Assembly (NCBI GenBank): GCA_001999425.1
Contig: MLHP01000019.1
Coordinates: forward strand, 1 to 64,000
DNA: 64,000 nt
Source: Rodentibacter genomosp. 2
Lineage (GTDB): Bacteria; Pseudomonadota; Gammaproteobacteria; Enterobacterales; Pasteurellaceae
Direction of reading: 5' to 3'
Shown: positions 17,779 through 28,271 of the stretch, piece by piece
Layout: each line of letters starts with the position of its first letter
Numbering within the stretch: the first letter of the stretch is position 1
Notes under the pieces: generated by a model
Seen by the model: only the letters and a program-made list of their open reading frames with translations
Told to the model about the DNA's origin: nothing
The model's database searches: none
Program-made: the position numbers and the translations under genes

Positions 17779-18522
17779 ATGAACATTTATTTTGCTGAAT
17801 TTTTCGGCACCGCACTTATGATTCTCTTAGGGAACGGCGTGGTTGCCAATGTTTGTCTTGATAAAACGAAAGGACAAAGTTCAGGTTGGATTGTGATTAC
17901 GACTGCATGGGCGTTTGCGGTATATGTGGCAGTTGTCGTTGTTGGACCTTATAGTGGGGCGCATTTGAATCCTGCCGTTACTTTAGGACTTGCCGCAAAA
18001 GGTGCATTCGATTGGAGCTTAGTACCGGGTTACGTGATTGCTCAAGTTTTTGGTGGTATGGTGGGGGCATTGTTGGTTTATGTGATGTATCGTAGTCATT
18101 TTCTCGCCACAGAAAATGAAGGTTTAAAACGTGCTTGTTTCTGTACGGAACCTGCAATTCGTCATTATCCAAGCAACCTTGTGAGTGAAATTATCGGCAC
18201 ATTTGTCTTGATCTTTGTGATTTTCTACATCGTTGGGGCTGATATTACCTTGCCGGGGACAACAGAAGCGACGCCTATTGGCTTAGGCTCTATCGGCGCA
18301 TTACCTGTGGCGATTCTCGTTTGGGCGATTGGTTTGAGTTTAGGGGGAACAACCGGCTATGCCATCAACCCGGCACGGGATTTCGGACCGCGTTTAACCT
18401 TAGGGCTTTTCCTCAGTCGCCAATTAAACACCAAACCGGATTGGGCATATTGTTGGGTACCGATTGTAGGGCCGATCATCGGGTCATTATTGGCAGCGGC
18501 TGTTTATGCAGTGGTGATGTAG
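17779..18522 (+). CDS. glpF: Glycerol facilitator (aquaglyceroporin)
   Basis: Inner-membrane channel for glycerol. The 247 residues have six membrane helices and two re-entrant NPA loops: NPA at 64-66 (GAHLNPAVTLG) and NPAR at 197-200 (the Arg of the selectivity filter). I chose ATG at 17779 because GGAG is eight bases upstream; an in-frame TTG at 17761 has no ribosome site. It is divergent from glpK and ends at a hairpin shared with glpQ. Confidence 0.95.
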   Translation: MNIYFAEFFGTALMILLGNGVVANVCLDKTKGQSSGWIVITTAWAFAVYVAVVVVGPYSGAHLNPAVTLGLAAKGAFDWSLVPGYVIAQVFGGMVGALLVYVMYRSHFLATENEGLKRACFCTEPAIRHYPSNLVSEIIGTFVLIFVIFYIVGADITLPGTTEATPIGLGSIGALPVAILVWAIGLSLGGTTGYAINPARDFGPRLTLGLFLSRQLNTKPDWAYCWVPIVGPIIGSLLAAAVYAVVM

Positions 18523-18573
18523 CTAAGTCGAAAAACAGGTTGTAAAACAACCGCACTGTTCAAGCATAAAAAA

Positions 18574-18600
18574 GAACCCAATCTATAAAAGATTGGGTTC
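18574..18600. terminator. Bidirectional terminator between glpF and glpQ
   Basis: An 11-bp perfect stem (GAACCCAATCT/AGATTGGGTTC, loop ATAAA) is flanked by A6 on the left and a T-rich tail on the right, between convergent genes. Confidence 0.88.
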
Positions 18601-18619
18601 GTTCTTTTGTGCAGAAAAA

Positions 18620-19711
18620 TTATTGTTTACCTTTCAAAAATTCAACGCCGGTATCAGGGAAATCTGTAAACACGCCTGTTGCACCGGCCTTATTCAGCAA
18701 GGCGTCATACATTTGATTCACATCGGTAAAAAATTCCGGTAGGGCATCTTTACGCACGGTATAAGGATGTAACTCCACATTATATTGTGCTAACTCTTTC
18801 ACTAATGGCGTGTATTGAATATTACCGACTTTTGATTTTTCTTTATCAACTAACATATACCAACCCGGCCCTACGCCATCTGCATATTTCACTACTTCCG
18901 CCATTGCGCCCGGTTTGAACATCCAATCATAATCATAGTTCACCCATTTGCCTTGTGCATTTTTTTCTTCTGTTTCATGCCAATCGGTGTATGCCACTAA
19001 TTGAACTAATTTCAAATCCATTCCCATTTTCGGCAGTAATTCGGTTTTGATGCGTTTTAACTCGTTGAAATCAAAGGTTTGCAAATAAACTCTATCGGTT
19101 TTTTTGTCATAACCATATTTTTTCAATACCTTGAGTGTTTCGGCAGCAATATCTTTACCGTTTTGGTGATGGAACCAAGGCGCTTTAATTTCAGGGTAAA
19201 TACCCACTTTTTTACCGGTGGATTTTTCTAAACCTTGAATAAATTCAATTTCATCCTCAAAGGTGTGGATTTTGAAATGGGATTTCCAAAGTGGGAAGCG
19301 GTTCGGATAAACAGCAACTTGTTTATCCGCTTTGGTTTCAAAGTTTTCTGTCATATTCAAACTTTGAATTTCTTTTAAGGTGAAATCAATCACATAATAA
19401 CGACCATCTTTGCGATGACGGTTCGGGAATTTTTTTGCCACATCGGTTAAACCGTCTAAAAAGTGGTCATGAATGACGATGAGACGACCATCTTTTGTCA
19501 TGGCTAAATCTTGTTCTAAATAATCCGCTTGTTGACCGAAAGCGAGGGCTTTGGATTCCAGTGTATGCTCCGGTAAATAGCCACTTGCACCACGGTGGGC
19601 GATAATGATTTTTTCTGATTTCATATTACTTGCCATCATTGAAGATTGACTACTACAACCGGTTAATACGCCGGCAGCCAATAAAGAAAAGGCTACAGTT
19701 TTAAGTTTCAT
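18620..19711 (-). CDS. glpQ: Glycerophosphodiester phosphodiesterase lipoprotein (protein D type)
   Basis: Periplasm- or surface-facing lipoprotein that cleaves glycerophosphodiesters such as glycerophosphocholine, giving glycerol 3-phosphate for GlpT and choline for LPS decoration. The 363 residues carry a lipobox with Cys19 (VLTGC). The GDPD catalytic region follows, with H39-R40 (IIAHRGASGYLPEHT) and the VIHDHFLDG block. It is close to H. influenzae protein D (Hpd) over the whole length as far as I can recall it. It lies between glpF and glpT. Confidence 0.96.
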   Translation of the reverse strand: MKLKTVAFSLLAAGVLTGCSSQSSMMASNMKSEKIIIAHRGASGYLPEHTLESKALAFGQQADYLEQDLAMTKDGRLIVIHDHFLDGLTDVAKKFPNRHRKDGRYYVIDFTLKEIQSLNMTENFETKADKQVAVYPNRFPLWKSHFKIHTFEDEIEFIQGLEKSTGKKVGIYPEIKAPWFHHQNGKDIAAETLKVLKKYGYDKKTDRVYLQTFDFNELKRIKTELLPKMGMDLKLVQLVAYTDWHETEEKNAQGKWVNYDYDWMFKPGAMAEVVKYADGVGPGWYMLVDKEKSKVGNIQYTPLVKELAQYNVELHPYTVRKDALPEFFTDVNQMYDALLNKAGATGVFTDFPDTGVEFLKGKQ

Positions 19712-19817
19712 AACTATTTCTCCTTGAAGAAGTGCGGTTAGTTTTGGGATTGTTTTTCGTGAATGAATAATACTGAGTCAATATAATTCATTTATGTTAA
19801 AGATTTATTAAAGAAAA

Positions 19818-19847
19818 AAGGCGACTTAAGCATTTGCCTGTCGCCTT
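19818..19847 (-). terminator. Terminator of glpT
   Basis: AAGGCGAC (19818-19825) and GTCGCCTT (19840-19847) form the stem; the A run on the left is a T tract on the - strand. A USS (19730-19738) lies between this and the glpQ start. Confidence 0.8.
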
Positions 19848-19858
19848 GTTTACACTAA

Positions 19859-21301
19859 TTATTTTGTACCGTAGGTATCACCTAATTTCGCTTTGTGTTT
19901 ACCTTCTTCAACCATTACATTGAAAAGTAATAACACCGCTAAGATACCACCGGCAATCATCACGTAGAAACCGCCATCCCAGCCATAGTATTCAGCCGCC
20001 CAACCTACTACCGCAGAGGCTGATACCGTACCGCCTAAATAACCGAATAAGCCGGTGAAGCCAGCTGCCGTACCTGCCGCTTTTTTCGGCGCAAGCTCAA
20101 GGGCGTGTAAACCGATTAACATCACCGGACCATAAATTAAGAAACCGATAGTTGTCATTAAAATGAAGTCGGTTAGTTGATATGGGTTTTGATACCATGC
20201 ACTGTAGCTGGCAATCTCTGCTTCAGGCGTAGCCGGGTTTTTCCATAAAGCGACAACGGCAATAGTGGTTAATATCATAAAGATGAAACCGGTTAATCCT
20301 CGTTTGCCTTTGAAGACCTTATCCGATACCCAACCGCATAATAATGTACCCGGAATCGCCGCCAATTCATAAATGGTGTATGCCCATGCCGTACCTTTAA
20401 TGTTGAAGTGCTTGACTTCACCTAAGTAAACCGGTGACCATTTCAACACACCGTAGCGGATTAAGTAAACGAACACGTTAGCAATAGCGATGTACCATAA
20501 TAGTTTGTTTTTCAACACATAAGTCATAAAGATTTCTTTGGTAGAAAGCTCATGCTCGTAAGTTTTTTCGTTATAGTCGTCCGGATAGTCATTACGCCAT
20601 TTTTCAACCGGCGGTAAGCCACAAGATTGTGGGGTATCTTTCATCACAAGATAAATTGGAATGGCGATGATCATTGCGGCAATACCCGGATAGTAAAGCG
20701 CTTGTTGCCATACATCTTTTGCCGTTGCTTCAACACCGTGTGTGCTGAAATAAATTGCACCGGCTAGAAGTACCATCGCACCCGGCACCATGCCGCCGAG
20801 GTTGTGTGCGGTATTCCAAATAGAAACAATGGTTCCACGTTCGGATTTAGACCACCAGTGAACCATAGTACGTCCGCATGGCGGCCAGCCCATTCCTTGA
20901 AACCAACCATTTAAAAAGATCATAATCCACATGATCACGATACCGGATGTAGCCCACGGGAATAAACCCATCATGGTCATACATAAACCGGATAATAATA
21001 AGCCGAATGGTAAGAATACTTTCGGGTTAGAACGATCCGAAAGCATCGCCATAAAGAATTTTGACAAACCGTAAGCTAAACCGGCAGCCGTACCGACAAG
21101 ACCCAACTCCGCTTTGTTATACATACCGGCTTCAATTAAACCTTTTTGAGCCAAGTCAAAGTTTGCACGCACAAAATAATAGGCGGCATAACCAAAGAAT
21201 ATCCCTGCGAATACCTGCCAACGTAAGCGTTTATAGGTAGAATCAATTTTTTCCGCAGGAAGCTCCGCAATATGCGGTGCGGGTTTAAATGGTCCAAACA
21301 T
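19859..21301 (-). CDS. glpT: Glycerol-3-phosphate/phosphate antiporter
   Basis: Major-facilitator transporter (OPA family) that exchanges external glycerol 3-phosphate for phosphate. The protein has 480 residues from [10 protein letters not shown]. This start is 20 codons inside the longest frame, is preceded by TTGGAGAAA, and matches the H. influenzae N-terminus. About twelve membrane segments and the organophosphate motif region ([18 protein letters not shown]) are visible. It is divergent from glpA across two perfect CRP sites. Confidence 0.96.
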   Translation of the reverse strand: MFGPFKPAPHIAELPAEKIDSTYKRLRWQVFAGIFFGYAAYYFVRANFDLAQKGLIEAGMYNKAELGLVGTAAGLAYGLSKFFMAMLSDRSNPKVFLPFGLLLSGLCMTMMGLFPWATSGIVIMWIMIFLNGWFQGMGWPPCGRTMVHWWSKSERGTIVSIWNTAHNLGGMVPGAMVLLAGAIYFSTHGVEATAKDVWQQALYYPGIAAMIIAIPIYLVMKDTPQSCGLPPVEKWRNDYPDDYNEKTYEHELSTKEIFMTYVLKNKLLWYIAIANVFVYLIRYGVLKWSPVYLGEVKHFNIKGTAWAYTIYELAAIPGTLLCGWVSDKVFKGKRGLTGFIFMILTTIAVVALWKNPATPEAEIASYSAWYQNPYQLTDFILMTTIGFLIYGPVMLIGLHALELAPKKAAGTAAGFTGLFGYLGGTVSASAVVGWAAEYYGWDGGFYVMIAGGILAVLLLFNVMVEEGKHKAKLGDTYGTK

Positions 21302-21404
21302 AATTTTTCTCCAACATTTGTAATTATGATTTTCCTTTCTGAATGAAAGAGCAACCTGCATAATAATAAAAAATAAAAAATAAGAAAGTTTTCAAATTCA
21401 GAAA

Positions 21405-21471
21405 TGTGAAGTATCTCACAAAAAATGACATCAATATGAGCGAACGCGAAAATAATGTGATCTTTCTCACA
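21405..21471. promoter_or_regulatory. Two perfect CRP sites between glpT and glpA
   Basis: TGTGA-N6-TCACA occurs at 21405-21420 and again at 21456-21471, both exact matches to the CRP core, centred 51 bases apart. Between and beside them are ATATGAGCGAA (near 21434-21444) and TTTTTCGCTCAATATG (near 21482-21497), inverted copies of one motif that may bind GlpR. The sites should activate both glpT and glpABC when glucose is low. Confidence 0.8.
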
Positions 21472-21579
21472 AATATATTTTCTTTTTCGCTCAATATGTT
21501 GTTAATTTAGGCATTATTCTCTACAATCAAACGAAGTGGGTTTGTTTTTTATTATTTATTGTGGGATCTGGGGGTAAAC

Positions 21580-23271
21580 ATGGGATTATCACCTAATTTA
21601 TATCGAGATGTTGGAGACTTTTCCTCCTTATCCACGGATGTGATTATCATCGGTGGTGGGGCGACCGGTGCGGGTATTGCACGTGATTGTGCGTTGCGTG
21701 GTATTAAGTGTATTTTGCTGGAGCGTCGGGATATTGCCACCGGTGCAACAGGGCGTAATCATGGTCTATTACATAGTGGTGCGCGTTATGCGGTGAACGA
21801 TCAGGAATCGGCGGAAGAATGTATTAAAGAAAATCGTATCTTACGCAACATCGCACGTCACTGTGTGGATGAAACGGAGGGATTATTTATCACTTTACCT
21901 GAAGATTCCCTCGACTATCAAAAAACCTTCATTGAAAGCTGTACAAAATCCGGCATTGAGGCGGTTGCCATTGATCCTAAGCTTGCAAAAATTATGGAAC
22001 CTTCCGTTAATCCTCATTTAGTGGGGGCAGTTGTGGTGCCGGACGGTTCTATTGATCCTTTTCGTTTAACTACGTCTAATATGGTGGATGCCGCAGAAAA
22101 CGGTGCCAAAATCTTTACCTACTGCGAAGTAAAAAATCTTATTCGGGAAGGCGGAAAAGTCATTGGTGTGGATGTTTATGATCATAAAAACAAAATTAAA
22201 CGCCAATTTTTTGCGCCGCTCGTTGTTAATGCCAGTGGGATCTGGGGGCAAGGGATTGCGGAATATGCCGATCTCAAAATTAAAATGTTTCCGGCAAAGG
22301 GCGCGTTACTCGTTATGGGGCATCGTATCAATAAAATGGTGATTAACCGCTGCCGTAAACCTGCTGACGCTGATATTCTCGTGCCGGGTGATACCATTTG
22401 TGTGATTGGGACAACTTCTAGCAGAATTCCTTATGATCAAATCGATAATATGCAGGTGACACCCGAAGAAGTGGATATTCTTTTCCGTGAAGGGGAAAAA
22501 CTCGCACCAAGTTTACGGCATACCCGCGTGCTACGTGCTTATGCCGGCGTGCGCCCGTTAGTGGCAACGGATGACGACCCTTCCGGTCGAAATGTCAGTC
22601 GCGGTATTGTTTTGCTGGATCATGCGGAACGTGATGGTTTAGACGGTTTTATTACTATCACCGGCGGTAAATTGATGACCTATCGCTTAATGGCAGAATG
22701 GACAACGGATCTAGTTTGCAAAAAACTTAATAAAACCGCCCGTTGTGTGACGGCAGAACAACCGCTGCCGGGTTCAACGGAAAGTCGTCAAGAAACCAAT
22801 CAAAAAGTCATTTCGTTACCGAGTACGATTCGTTATTCCGCCGTGTATCGCCACGGTTCTCGCGCTACCCGTTTGCTAGACAAAGCGCGTTTAGACCGTT
22901 CTATGGTATGTGAATGTGAAGCGGTTACTGCCGGAGAAGTACGCTATGCGGTAGATGAACTAGATGTTCACAATCTAGTGGATTTACGCCGCCGTACCCG
23001 AGTGGGGATGGGGACATGTCAAGCGGAACTTTGCGCCTGTCGTGCCGCGGGATTAATGAGCCGTTTTGAGGTTGCCACTCCGCGCCAATCGACCACCCAA
23101 CTCAATGCGTTTATGGAAGAGCGTTGGCGTGGCATTGAACCCATTGCTTGGGGAGAGGCCATTCGGGAAGCTGAATTTACCTCTTGGATGTATGGTAGTG
23201 TATTGGGTTTGAATGATGTGAAACCGCTTGATGAACAAGCACAACAGGGGACGGATAGCAATGAATTTTGA
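21580..23271 (+). CDS. glpA: Anaerobic glycerol-3-phosphate dehydrogenase subunit A
   Basis: Catalytic flavoprotein subunit that oxidises glycerol 3-phosphate to dihydroxyacetone phosphate and passes electrons through GlpB/GlpC to menaquinone. The 563 residues begin with the FAD motif [32 protein letters not shown] block lies mid-protein, and a BFD-like Fe-S cysteine region ([15 protein letters not shown], then [12 protein letters not shown]) is near the C-terminus. The chosen ATG follows GGGGGT. It overlaps glpB by 11 bases. Confidence 0.97.
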   Translation: MGLSPNLYRDVGDFSSLSTDVIIIGGGATGAGIARDCALRGIKCILLERRDIATGATGRNHGLLHSGARYAVNDQESAEECIKENRILRNIARHCVDETEGLFITLPEDSLDYQKTFIESCTKSGIEAVAIDPKLAKIMEPSVNPHLVGAVVVPDGSIDPFRLTTSNMVDAAENGAKIFTYCEVKNLIREGGKVIGVDVYDHKNKIKRQFFAPLVVNASGIWGQGIAEYADLKIKMFPAKGALLVMGHRINKMVINRCRKPADADILVPGDTICVIGTTSSRIPYDQIDNMQVTPEEVDILFREGEKLAPSLRHTRVLRAYAGVRPLVATDDDPSGRNVSRGIVLLDHAERDGLDGFITITGGKLMTYRLMAEWTTDLVCKKLNKTARCVTAEQPLPGSTESRQETNQKVISLPSTIRYSAVYRHGSRATRLLDKARLDRSMVCECEAVTAGEVRYAVDELDVHNLVDLRRRTRVGMGTCQAELCACRAAGLMSRFEVATPRQSTTQLNAFMEERWRGIEPIAWGEAIREAEFTSWMYGSVLGLNDVKPLDEQAQQGTDSNEF

Positions 23272-24544
23272 CGTAGTGATTATTGGTGGCGGTTTAGCCG
23301 GCTTAACCTGTGGTATCGCCCTTCAACAACATGGTAAGCAATGTGTGATTATCAATAACGGTCAAGCGGCAATGGATTTCGCCTCCGGTTCTTTTGATCT
23401 ATTAAGCCGTATGCCGTCAGGAAGTGCGGTGGAAAATTTGCAAGAAAATTTAACCGCACTTTGCTCAACCTTACCATCACACCCATATAGTTTATTAGGG
23501 ACAGAAAAAGTGATGGGCAAGGCTCGGGAGTTTGAAGTTTTGGCACAATCCCTCAATCTTGATTTAATTGGCTCCGCTGAAAAAAATCACTGGCGGGTAA
23601 CCGGGCTTGGCAGTTTGCGTGGCACATGGCTTTCTCCGAATAGTGTTCCTACGGTCGAGGGTCATGAACCTTTTCCATATAAACATATTGCGGTGCTTGG
23701 TATTGAAGGCTATCACGATTTTCAGCCCCAGCTTTTGTCGGCGAATTTAGTGCTTAACCCACAGTTTGCTCATTGCGAGGTGTGCAGTGGTTTCTTGAAT
23801 ATCCCGCAATTAGACGAACTTCGTGAAAATTCACGGGAGTTTCGCAGTGTGAATATCGCACAACTTTTAGAACACAAATTGGCTTTTGATGATTTAGTAA
23901 CAGAAATTGTGGAATCCGCACAAGGCGCAGACGCCGTATTTTTACCGGCTTGTTTTGGTCTAGAAAATCAAGAGTTTATGACCGCACTTCGCAAGGCAAC
24001 AAAACTCGCCTTATTTGAATTACCGACCCTTCCGCCTTCGCTACTGGGTATGCGGCAACGTATTCAATTACGCCGCGAATTTGAATCCCTCGGGGGCCTA
24101 ATGATGAATGGCGATAGTGCCGTAAAAGCACATTTTGACGGTAACCAAGTGCGTTGTGTGATGACTCGTTTACACAATGACGAAGAAATGATTGCCGATA
24201 ATTTCGTGCTCGCATCAGGCAGTTTCTTCAGTAAGGGGTTAGTAGCGGAGTTCGATAAAATTTTTGAACCGGTATTTTATTCGGATATTACGGGAGCAAA
24301 AGGATTTGAGGCGAATGATCGCTTTAGCTGGACGGATCGTCGCTTTTCCAATCCTCAACCTTATCAATCAGCCGGTGTGGTGATTAACGAACATTGCCAA
24401 GTGCAAAAGAGCGGTCAATTTTTAACGAATTTATATGCCGTAGGGAATGTTATTGGCGGTTTTAATGCTTTAGCGCTTGGCTGTGGTTCCGGTGTGGCGG
24501 TGGTAACTGCCTTGGCGGTAGCGGAAGAAATTTTGGCGAAATAA
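23261..24544 (+). CDS. glpB: Anaerobic glycerol-3-phosphate dehydrogenase subunit B
   Basis: Flavin-containing subunit of the GlpABC complex. The 427 residues start [18 protein letters not shown], an FAD dinucleotide fold. I chose this start, 11 codons inside the longest frame, because the family begins there and GGGG lies upstream; it overlaps the glpA end. Three USS copies fall inside (23422-23430, 23453-23461, 23981-23989), the first two as an inverted pair. Confidence 0.95.
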   Translation: MNFDVVIIGGGLAGLTCGIALQQHGKQCVIINNGQAAMDFASGSFDLLSRMPSGSAVENLQENLTALCSTLPSHPYSLLGTEKVMGKAREFEVLAQSLNLDLIGSAEKNHWRVTGLGSLRGTWLSPNSVPTVEGHEPFPYKHIAVLGIEGYHDFQPQLLSANLVLNPQFAHCEVCSGFLNIPQLDELRENSREFRSVNIAQLLEHKLAFDDLVTEIVESAQGADAVFLPACFGLENQEFMTALRKATKLALFELPTLPPSLLGMRQRIQLRREFESLGGLMMNGDSAVKAHFDGNQVRCVMTRLHNDEEMIADNFVLASGSFFSKGLVAEFDKIFEPVFYSDITGAKGFEANDRFSWTDRRFSNPQPYQSAGVVINEHCQVQKSGQFLTNLYAVGNVIGGFNALALGCGSGVAVVTALAVAEEILAK

Positions 24545-24553
24545 GGAGGCGAT

Positions 24554-25834
24554 ATGAGTATGAATATTCAACGATTAATCGACAGTGCGAAACAGTCCCT
24601 TAACTCGCCGGTAAGCCATCAATATATTGATGAAAGTTTTGAAAGCTGTATTAAATGTACCGCCTGTACTGCCGTTTGTCCGGTTTCACGTAATAATCCG
24701 TTGTATCCCGGCCCGAAACAGTCGGGGCCTGATGGTGAGCGTTTACGTTTAAAATCTGCCGAACTTTATGACGAAGCCCTCAAATATTGCACCAACTGTA
24801 AACGTTGTGAAGTGGCTTGTCCGTCCGATGTAAAAATTGGTGATCTTATTGTTCGGGCGCGCAATAATCATCTGGCACAACAGAAGAAAACGTTGACGAA
24901 CAAATTGCGCGATGCCATTTTGAGTAATACCGATATCATGGGCAAACTCAACACGCCTCTTGCGCCCATTGTGAATACGATCACCGGATTAAGCGCCACA
25001 AAATTTGTTCTTGAGAAAACCCTTAATATCAGCAAAAAAAGGACCCTACCAAAATATGCTTTTGGCACGTTCCGTAGCTGGTATATGAAAAATACGTTGG
25101 AAGAACAGAAAAAGTTTGAGCGCAAAGTGGCGTATTTTCACGGCTGTTATGTGAACTATAACAATCCCCAACTGGGCAAGGAATTTCTTAAAGTTTTCAA
25201 TGCCATGGGGATCGGAGTGATGTTGTTGGAAAAAGAAAAATGCTGCGGTTTGCCTTTAACCGTGAACGGCTTTCCTGAACGTGCCCGTAGCATTGCCCGA
25301 TTCAATACTGACTACATTGGCAAAATGGTGGATGAAAAGGGCTTAGAGGTAATTAGCGAAGCCTCAAGTTGTGCCCTAAATTTACGGGATGAATATCATC
25401 ATATTTTAGGTATCGACAATGCCAAAGTACGCCCGCACATTCATATGGTGACCCCTTTCCTATATCGGCTTTTTAAAGAGGGCAAAACTTTACCCCTTAA
25501 GCCGCTTAAATTGCGGGTGGCGTATCATACGGCTTGTCATGTGGAGAAAGCCGGTTGGGTGCCTTACACCTTGGAAGTGTTGAAACAAATTCCGGGCTTG
25601 GAAATCATCATGTTACCGTCACAATGTTGCGGTATTGCCGGCACTTACGGCTTTAAAGCAGAAAATTACGACACCGCCCAATCTATCGGTAAGACCTTGT
25701 TTGATAATATCAATGAGGGCGGATTTGATTATGTCATTTCCGAATGCCAAACCTGTAAATGGCAAATTGATATGTCCTCCAATATCACCTGTATTCACCC
25801 CTTGACTTTACTTTGTATGTCGATGGAGGCATAG
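24554..25834 (+). CDS. glpC: Anaerobic glycerol-3-phosphate dehydrogenase subunit C
   Basis: Membrane-associated Fe-S subunit that links GlpAB to the quinone pool. Two 4Fe-4S motifs (CIKCTACTAVCP and CTNCKRCEVACP) lie within the first 90 residues. Two CCG domains follow, with KCCGLP and the QCCGIAGTYG block. GGAGG lies four bases before ATG 24554 and ten before ATG 24560, so either start is possible; the two differ by two residues. It is the last gene of glpABC. Confidence 0.95.
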   Translation: MSMNIQRLIDSAKQSLNSPVSHQYIDESFESCIKCTACTAVCPVSRNNPLYPGPKQSGPDGERLRLKSAELYDEALKYCTNCKRCEVACPSDVKIGDLIVRARNNHLAQQKKTLTNKLRDAILSNTDIMGKLNTPLAPIVNTITGLSATKFVLEKTLNISKKRTLPKYAFGTFRSWYMKNTLEEQKKFERKVAYFHGCYVNYNNPQLGKEFLKVFNAMGIGVMLLEKEKCCGLPLTVNGFPERARSIARFNTDYIGKMVDEKGLEVISEASSCALNLRDEYHHILGIDNAKVRPHIHMVTPFLYRLFKEGKTLPLKPLKLRVAYHTACHVEKAGWVPYTLEVLKQIPGLEIIMLPSQCCGIAGTYGFKAENYDTAQSIGKTLFDNINEGGFDYVISECQTCKWQIDMSSNITCIHPLTLLCMSMEA

Positions 25835-25842
25835 GAACCAAA

Positions 25843-25872
25843 AAAAGTGCGGTCAATTTTGACCGCACTTTT
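25843..25872. terminator. Inverted USS pair terminator between glpC and recQ
   Basis: AAGTGCGGTCAA (25845-25856) pairs perfectly with TTGACCGCACTT (25859-25870), flanked by A and T runs. It lies between convergent genes and should act in both directions. Confidence 0.9.
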
Positions 25873-25882
25873 GACTTCTATC

Positions 25883-27730
25883 TTAAGCTTTCGCCAAAAT
25901 CGCTTTATGTTCTTTAATCAACATTATAAAGGGTTGGGCAAATCGTTCTAATTTTATTGTGCCCACTCCGTTAATTTGCAGCATTTCAATATTAGAGGTC
26001 GGCATATATTGTGCCATCTCTTGTAGTGTTGCATCATTGAACACGATATAGGGTGGGATATTTTCCTTATCGGCAATTTGTTTACGTAAAAAGCGCAGAC
26101 GGGCAAACAGATCTTTATCGTAATTAACCATTGTGCTTCGTTGCGGGTTATGAGCCATTTTACTGATCGCAGAAATACGCGGCATTGCAAGCTCCAGAGG
26201 CACTTCTCCTTTTAGCACAGGTTTGGCATTTTCTGTGAGTTGTAAGGTGGTGTTAAACTCTACGATCACCTGCTGTATAAAACCTAGGTGAATCAATTGG
26301 CGAATCACCGATTGCCAATGTTCCTTACTTTTATCTTTACCAATGCCATAAACGCTGAGTTTATCGTGTTGACGTTCGAGGATTTTCTGATTTTGCATGC
26401 CTCGTAATACCCCAATCACATATTGTGCCCCAAAACATTGCCCTACACGGTAAATGGCGGACATCACTTTTTGTGCATCCATTAAACCGTCATATTTTTT
26501 CGGCGGATCCAAACAAATATCGCAGTTATTGCACGGCGTTTGGCGATGTTCACCGAAATAATTAAGCAAAACCAAACGACGACAAGTTTGGCTTTCGGCA
26601 AATTCACCGATAGCTTCTAGTTTATGTTGCTCAATTTGTCGTTGGGGTGTTTCCGGTTTCTCAAGTAAGATTTTTTGTAACCAAGCATAGTCTGCCGGTT
26701 CATAAAATAATACGGCTTCTGCGGGTAAGTCATCTCGTCCTGCACGCCCGGTTTCTTGATAGTAAGATTCAATGCTGCGAGGTAAATCAAAATGTGCCAC
26801 GAAACGGACATTGGATTTATTGATTCCCATACCAAAGGCAATGGTCGCCACCACTACTTGCACATTATCACGTTGAAAATCCTGTTGTACTCGTTCGCGC
26901 TGTGCCGTTTCCATTCCGGCGTGGTAAGCTACAGCGGATATCCCCTTATTGCGTAAACTTTCCGCTATTCGTTCGACTTTATTACGGCTGTTACAATAAA
27001 TAATACCGCTTTTGCCTTTTTGATCTAACACGAAACGAGCTAGTTGCTCCATGGGTTTAAATTTTTCTTCCAGTGTATAGCGAATATTCGGACGATCAAA
27101 ACTACCAATATATTTGTACGGATTTTGCAGTTTAAGATGGGTGAGAATATCTTGCCGTGTGGCATGATCCGCCGTTGCCGTTAATGCCATAATCGGGGCA
27201 TTCGGAAAACTGGATTTTAACCCGCCAAGCTGTGTATATTCGAGGCGGAAATCATGCCCCCATTGGGAAATACAATGCGCCTCATCAATGGCGATAAAAC
27301 TAACTTGGCAATAGGAAATTAGCTGAAAAAAGCTGTTTGTCATCACCTTTTCCGGGGAAATATAAAGGAGTTTGAGGTTTCCGGAAATGAGCTTATTTTG
27401 TACCAGCTGTTGCTGTTCAAGTGTTTGACTGGAGTTAAGAAACGCGGCTTCAATACCGTTAGCCTGTAATTGATCCACCTGATCTTTCATCAAGGAAATG
27501 AGAGGGGAGATCACCAACGTAAGTCCATCGAAACAGAGCGCAGGAATTTGATAACAAAGTGATTTACCGTTTCCCGTTGCCATTACGACCAGCGTATCTT
27601 GCCCATTTAGTGCGGCATTAATGACTTCTTCCTGCCCTTTGCGAAAAGATTGGTAGCCGAATACTGAGTTCAACACGGAAAGTGCGGTTGATTTTTCAAA
27701 GGTTTTCGGTGAAAGAGAAGGTGTGCTCAT
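25883..27730 (-). CDS. recQ: ATP-dependent DNA helicase RecQ
   Basis: A 3'-5' helicase of the RecF pathway. Walker A is MATGNGKSLCYQ (Asn where Gly is usual) and Walker B is IDEAHCISQWGHDFR. Helicase motif VI is YYQETGRAGRD. Zinc-binding cysteines and NCDICLDPP, then RQC and C-terminal HRDC regions, follow. The start at 27730 lies one base beyond the cyaY stop; upstream ATGs (27754, 27763) inside cyaY are possible but lack support. A USS near 27680 lies in the coding region. Confidence 0.94.
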   Translation of the reverse strand: MSTPSLSPKTFEKSTALSVLNSVFGYQSFRKGQEEVINAALNGQDTLVVMATGNGKSLCYQIPALCFDGLTLVISPLISLMKDQVDQLQANGIEAAFLNSSQTLEQQQLVQNKLISGNLKLLYISPEKVMTNSFFQLISYCQVSFIAIDEAHCISQWGHDFRLEYTQLGGLKSSFPNAPIMALTATADHATRQDILTHLKLQNPYKYIGSFDRPNIRYTLEEKFKPMEQLARFVLDQKGKSGIIYCNSRNKVERIAESLRNKGISAVAYHAGMETAQRERVQQDFQRDNVQVVVATIAFGMGINKSNVRFVAHFDLPRSIESYYQETGRAGRDDLPAEAVLFYEPADYAWLQKILLEKPETPQRQIEQHKLEAIGEFAESQTCRRLVLLNYFGEHRQTPCNNCDICLDPPKKYDGLMDAQKVMSAIYRVGQCFGAQYVIGVLRGMQNQKILERQHDKLSVYGIGKDKSKEHWQSVIRQLIHLGFIQQVIVEFNTTLQLTENAKPVLKGEVPLELAMPRISAISKMAHNPQRSTMVNYDKDLFARLRFLRKQIADKENIPPYIVFNDATLQEMAQYMPTSNIEMLQINGVGTIKLERFAQPFIMLIKEHKAILAKA

Positions 27731-27731
27731 T

Positions 27732-28037
27732 TTAGAATCGAACGGTTTCACCATGAGCCGCACAGGCTTCCGCTAAACTATCCCAAAATCGTTGTCCGTC
27801 ATTAGACATCCACTCGCCATTTTTGAAGGCAAAATGAAAACCGCCTAATTTACTAGCAAGCCAAAGTTCAAGCAATGGTTCCTGTTTATTGATGACAATT
27901 TGTGTGCGATTATCAAAGGTCATGGTAAAGACAGCGCCTTGGGTTTCGCAATCTACATCCGCACCTTGTTGTTCTAATTGTTCTTCAATTTTTTGCCAAA
28001 TTTGTTCAATATTTTGATGAAATTCTGCTACATTCAT
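27732..28037 (-). CDS. cyaY: Frataxin-like iron-sulfur cluster assembly protein CyaY
   Basis: A 101-residue protein with the bacterial frataxin fold. The acidic first helix (QIWQKIEEQLEQQGADVDCE), the strand FTMTFDNRTQIVINKQEPL and the conserved WLASKLGGFHF motif are present. It modulates IscS activity in Fe-S assembly. It is immediately upstream of recQ and divergent from lptM and lysA, an arrangement common in gamma-proteobacteria. Confidence 0.95.
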   Translation of the reverse strand: MNVAEFHQNIEQIWQKIEEQLEQQGADVDCETQGAVFTMTFDNRTQIVINKQEPLLELWLASKLGGFHFAFKNGEWMSNDGQRFWDSLAEACAAHGETVRF

Positions 28038-28133
28038 AAAGTTTTTCCTTTCAAATCTGATAGAATGCGGCAGATTATAAAGCCTTTTGCCCCCTTGTAA
28101 AAGGCAGATTTAACGATGAGTGAGAGAGGAAAA

Positions 28134-28250
28134 ATGAAAAAATTACTGTCAATTTTAGTATTAAGTGCAGTTTGTGTGTTAGCAACCGGTTGTGGGGTGA
28201 AAGGCCCATTGTATTTTCCGGAAAAAGATCAAACCCAACAAAACCAATAA
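28134..28250 (+). CDS. lptM: LPS-assembly lipoprotein LptM (YifL/LppL)
   Basis: A 38-residue lipoprotein with a signal sequence and lipobox Cys20 (LATGC), followed by GVKGPLYFP, the signature of the family. LptM helps LptD mature and join the LPS translocon in the outer membrane. GAGAGGA lies before ATG. It sits just upstream of lysA, the usual neighbour. Confidence 0.9.
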   Translation: MKKLLSILVLSAVCVLATGCGVKGPLYFPEKDQTQQNQ

Positions 28251-28271
28251 TTGGTGAGACTGAGACATAAT

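Noticed and set aside
18550..18558. USS-like ACCGCACTG (also at 60425-60433)
   Set aside because: Last base differs from the exact USS, so I did not count them as uptake sequences.
18620..19711. Immunoglobulin D receptor function for the protein D-type GlpQ
   Set aside because: The sequence supports phosphodiesterase only; IgD binding cannot be read from it.
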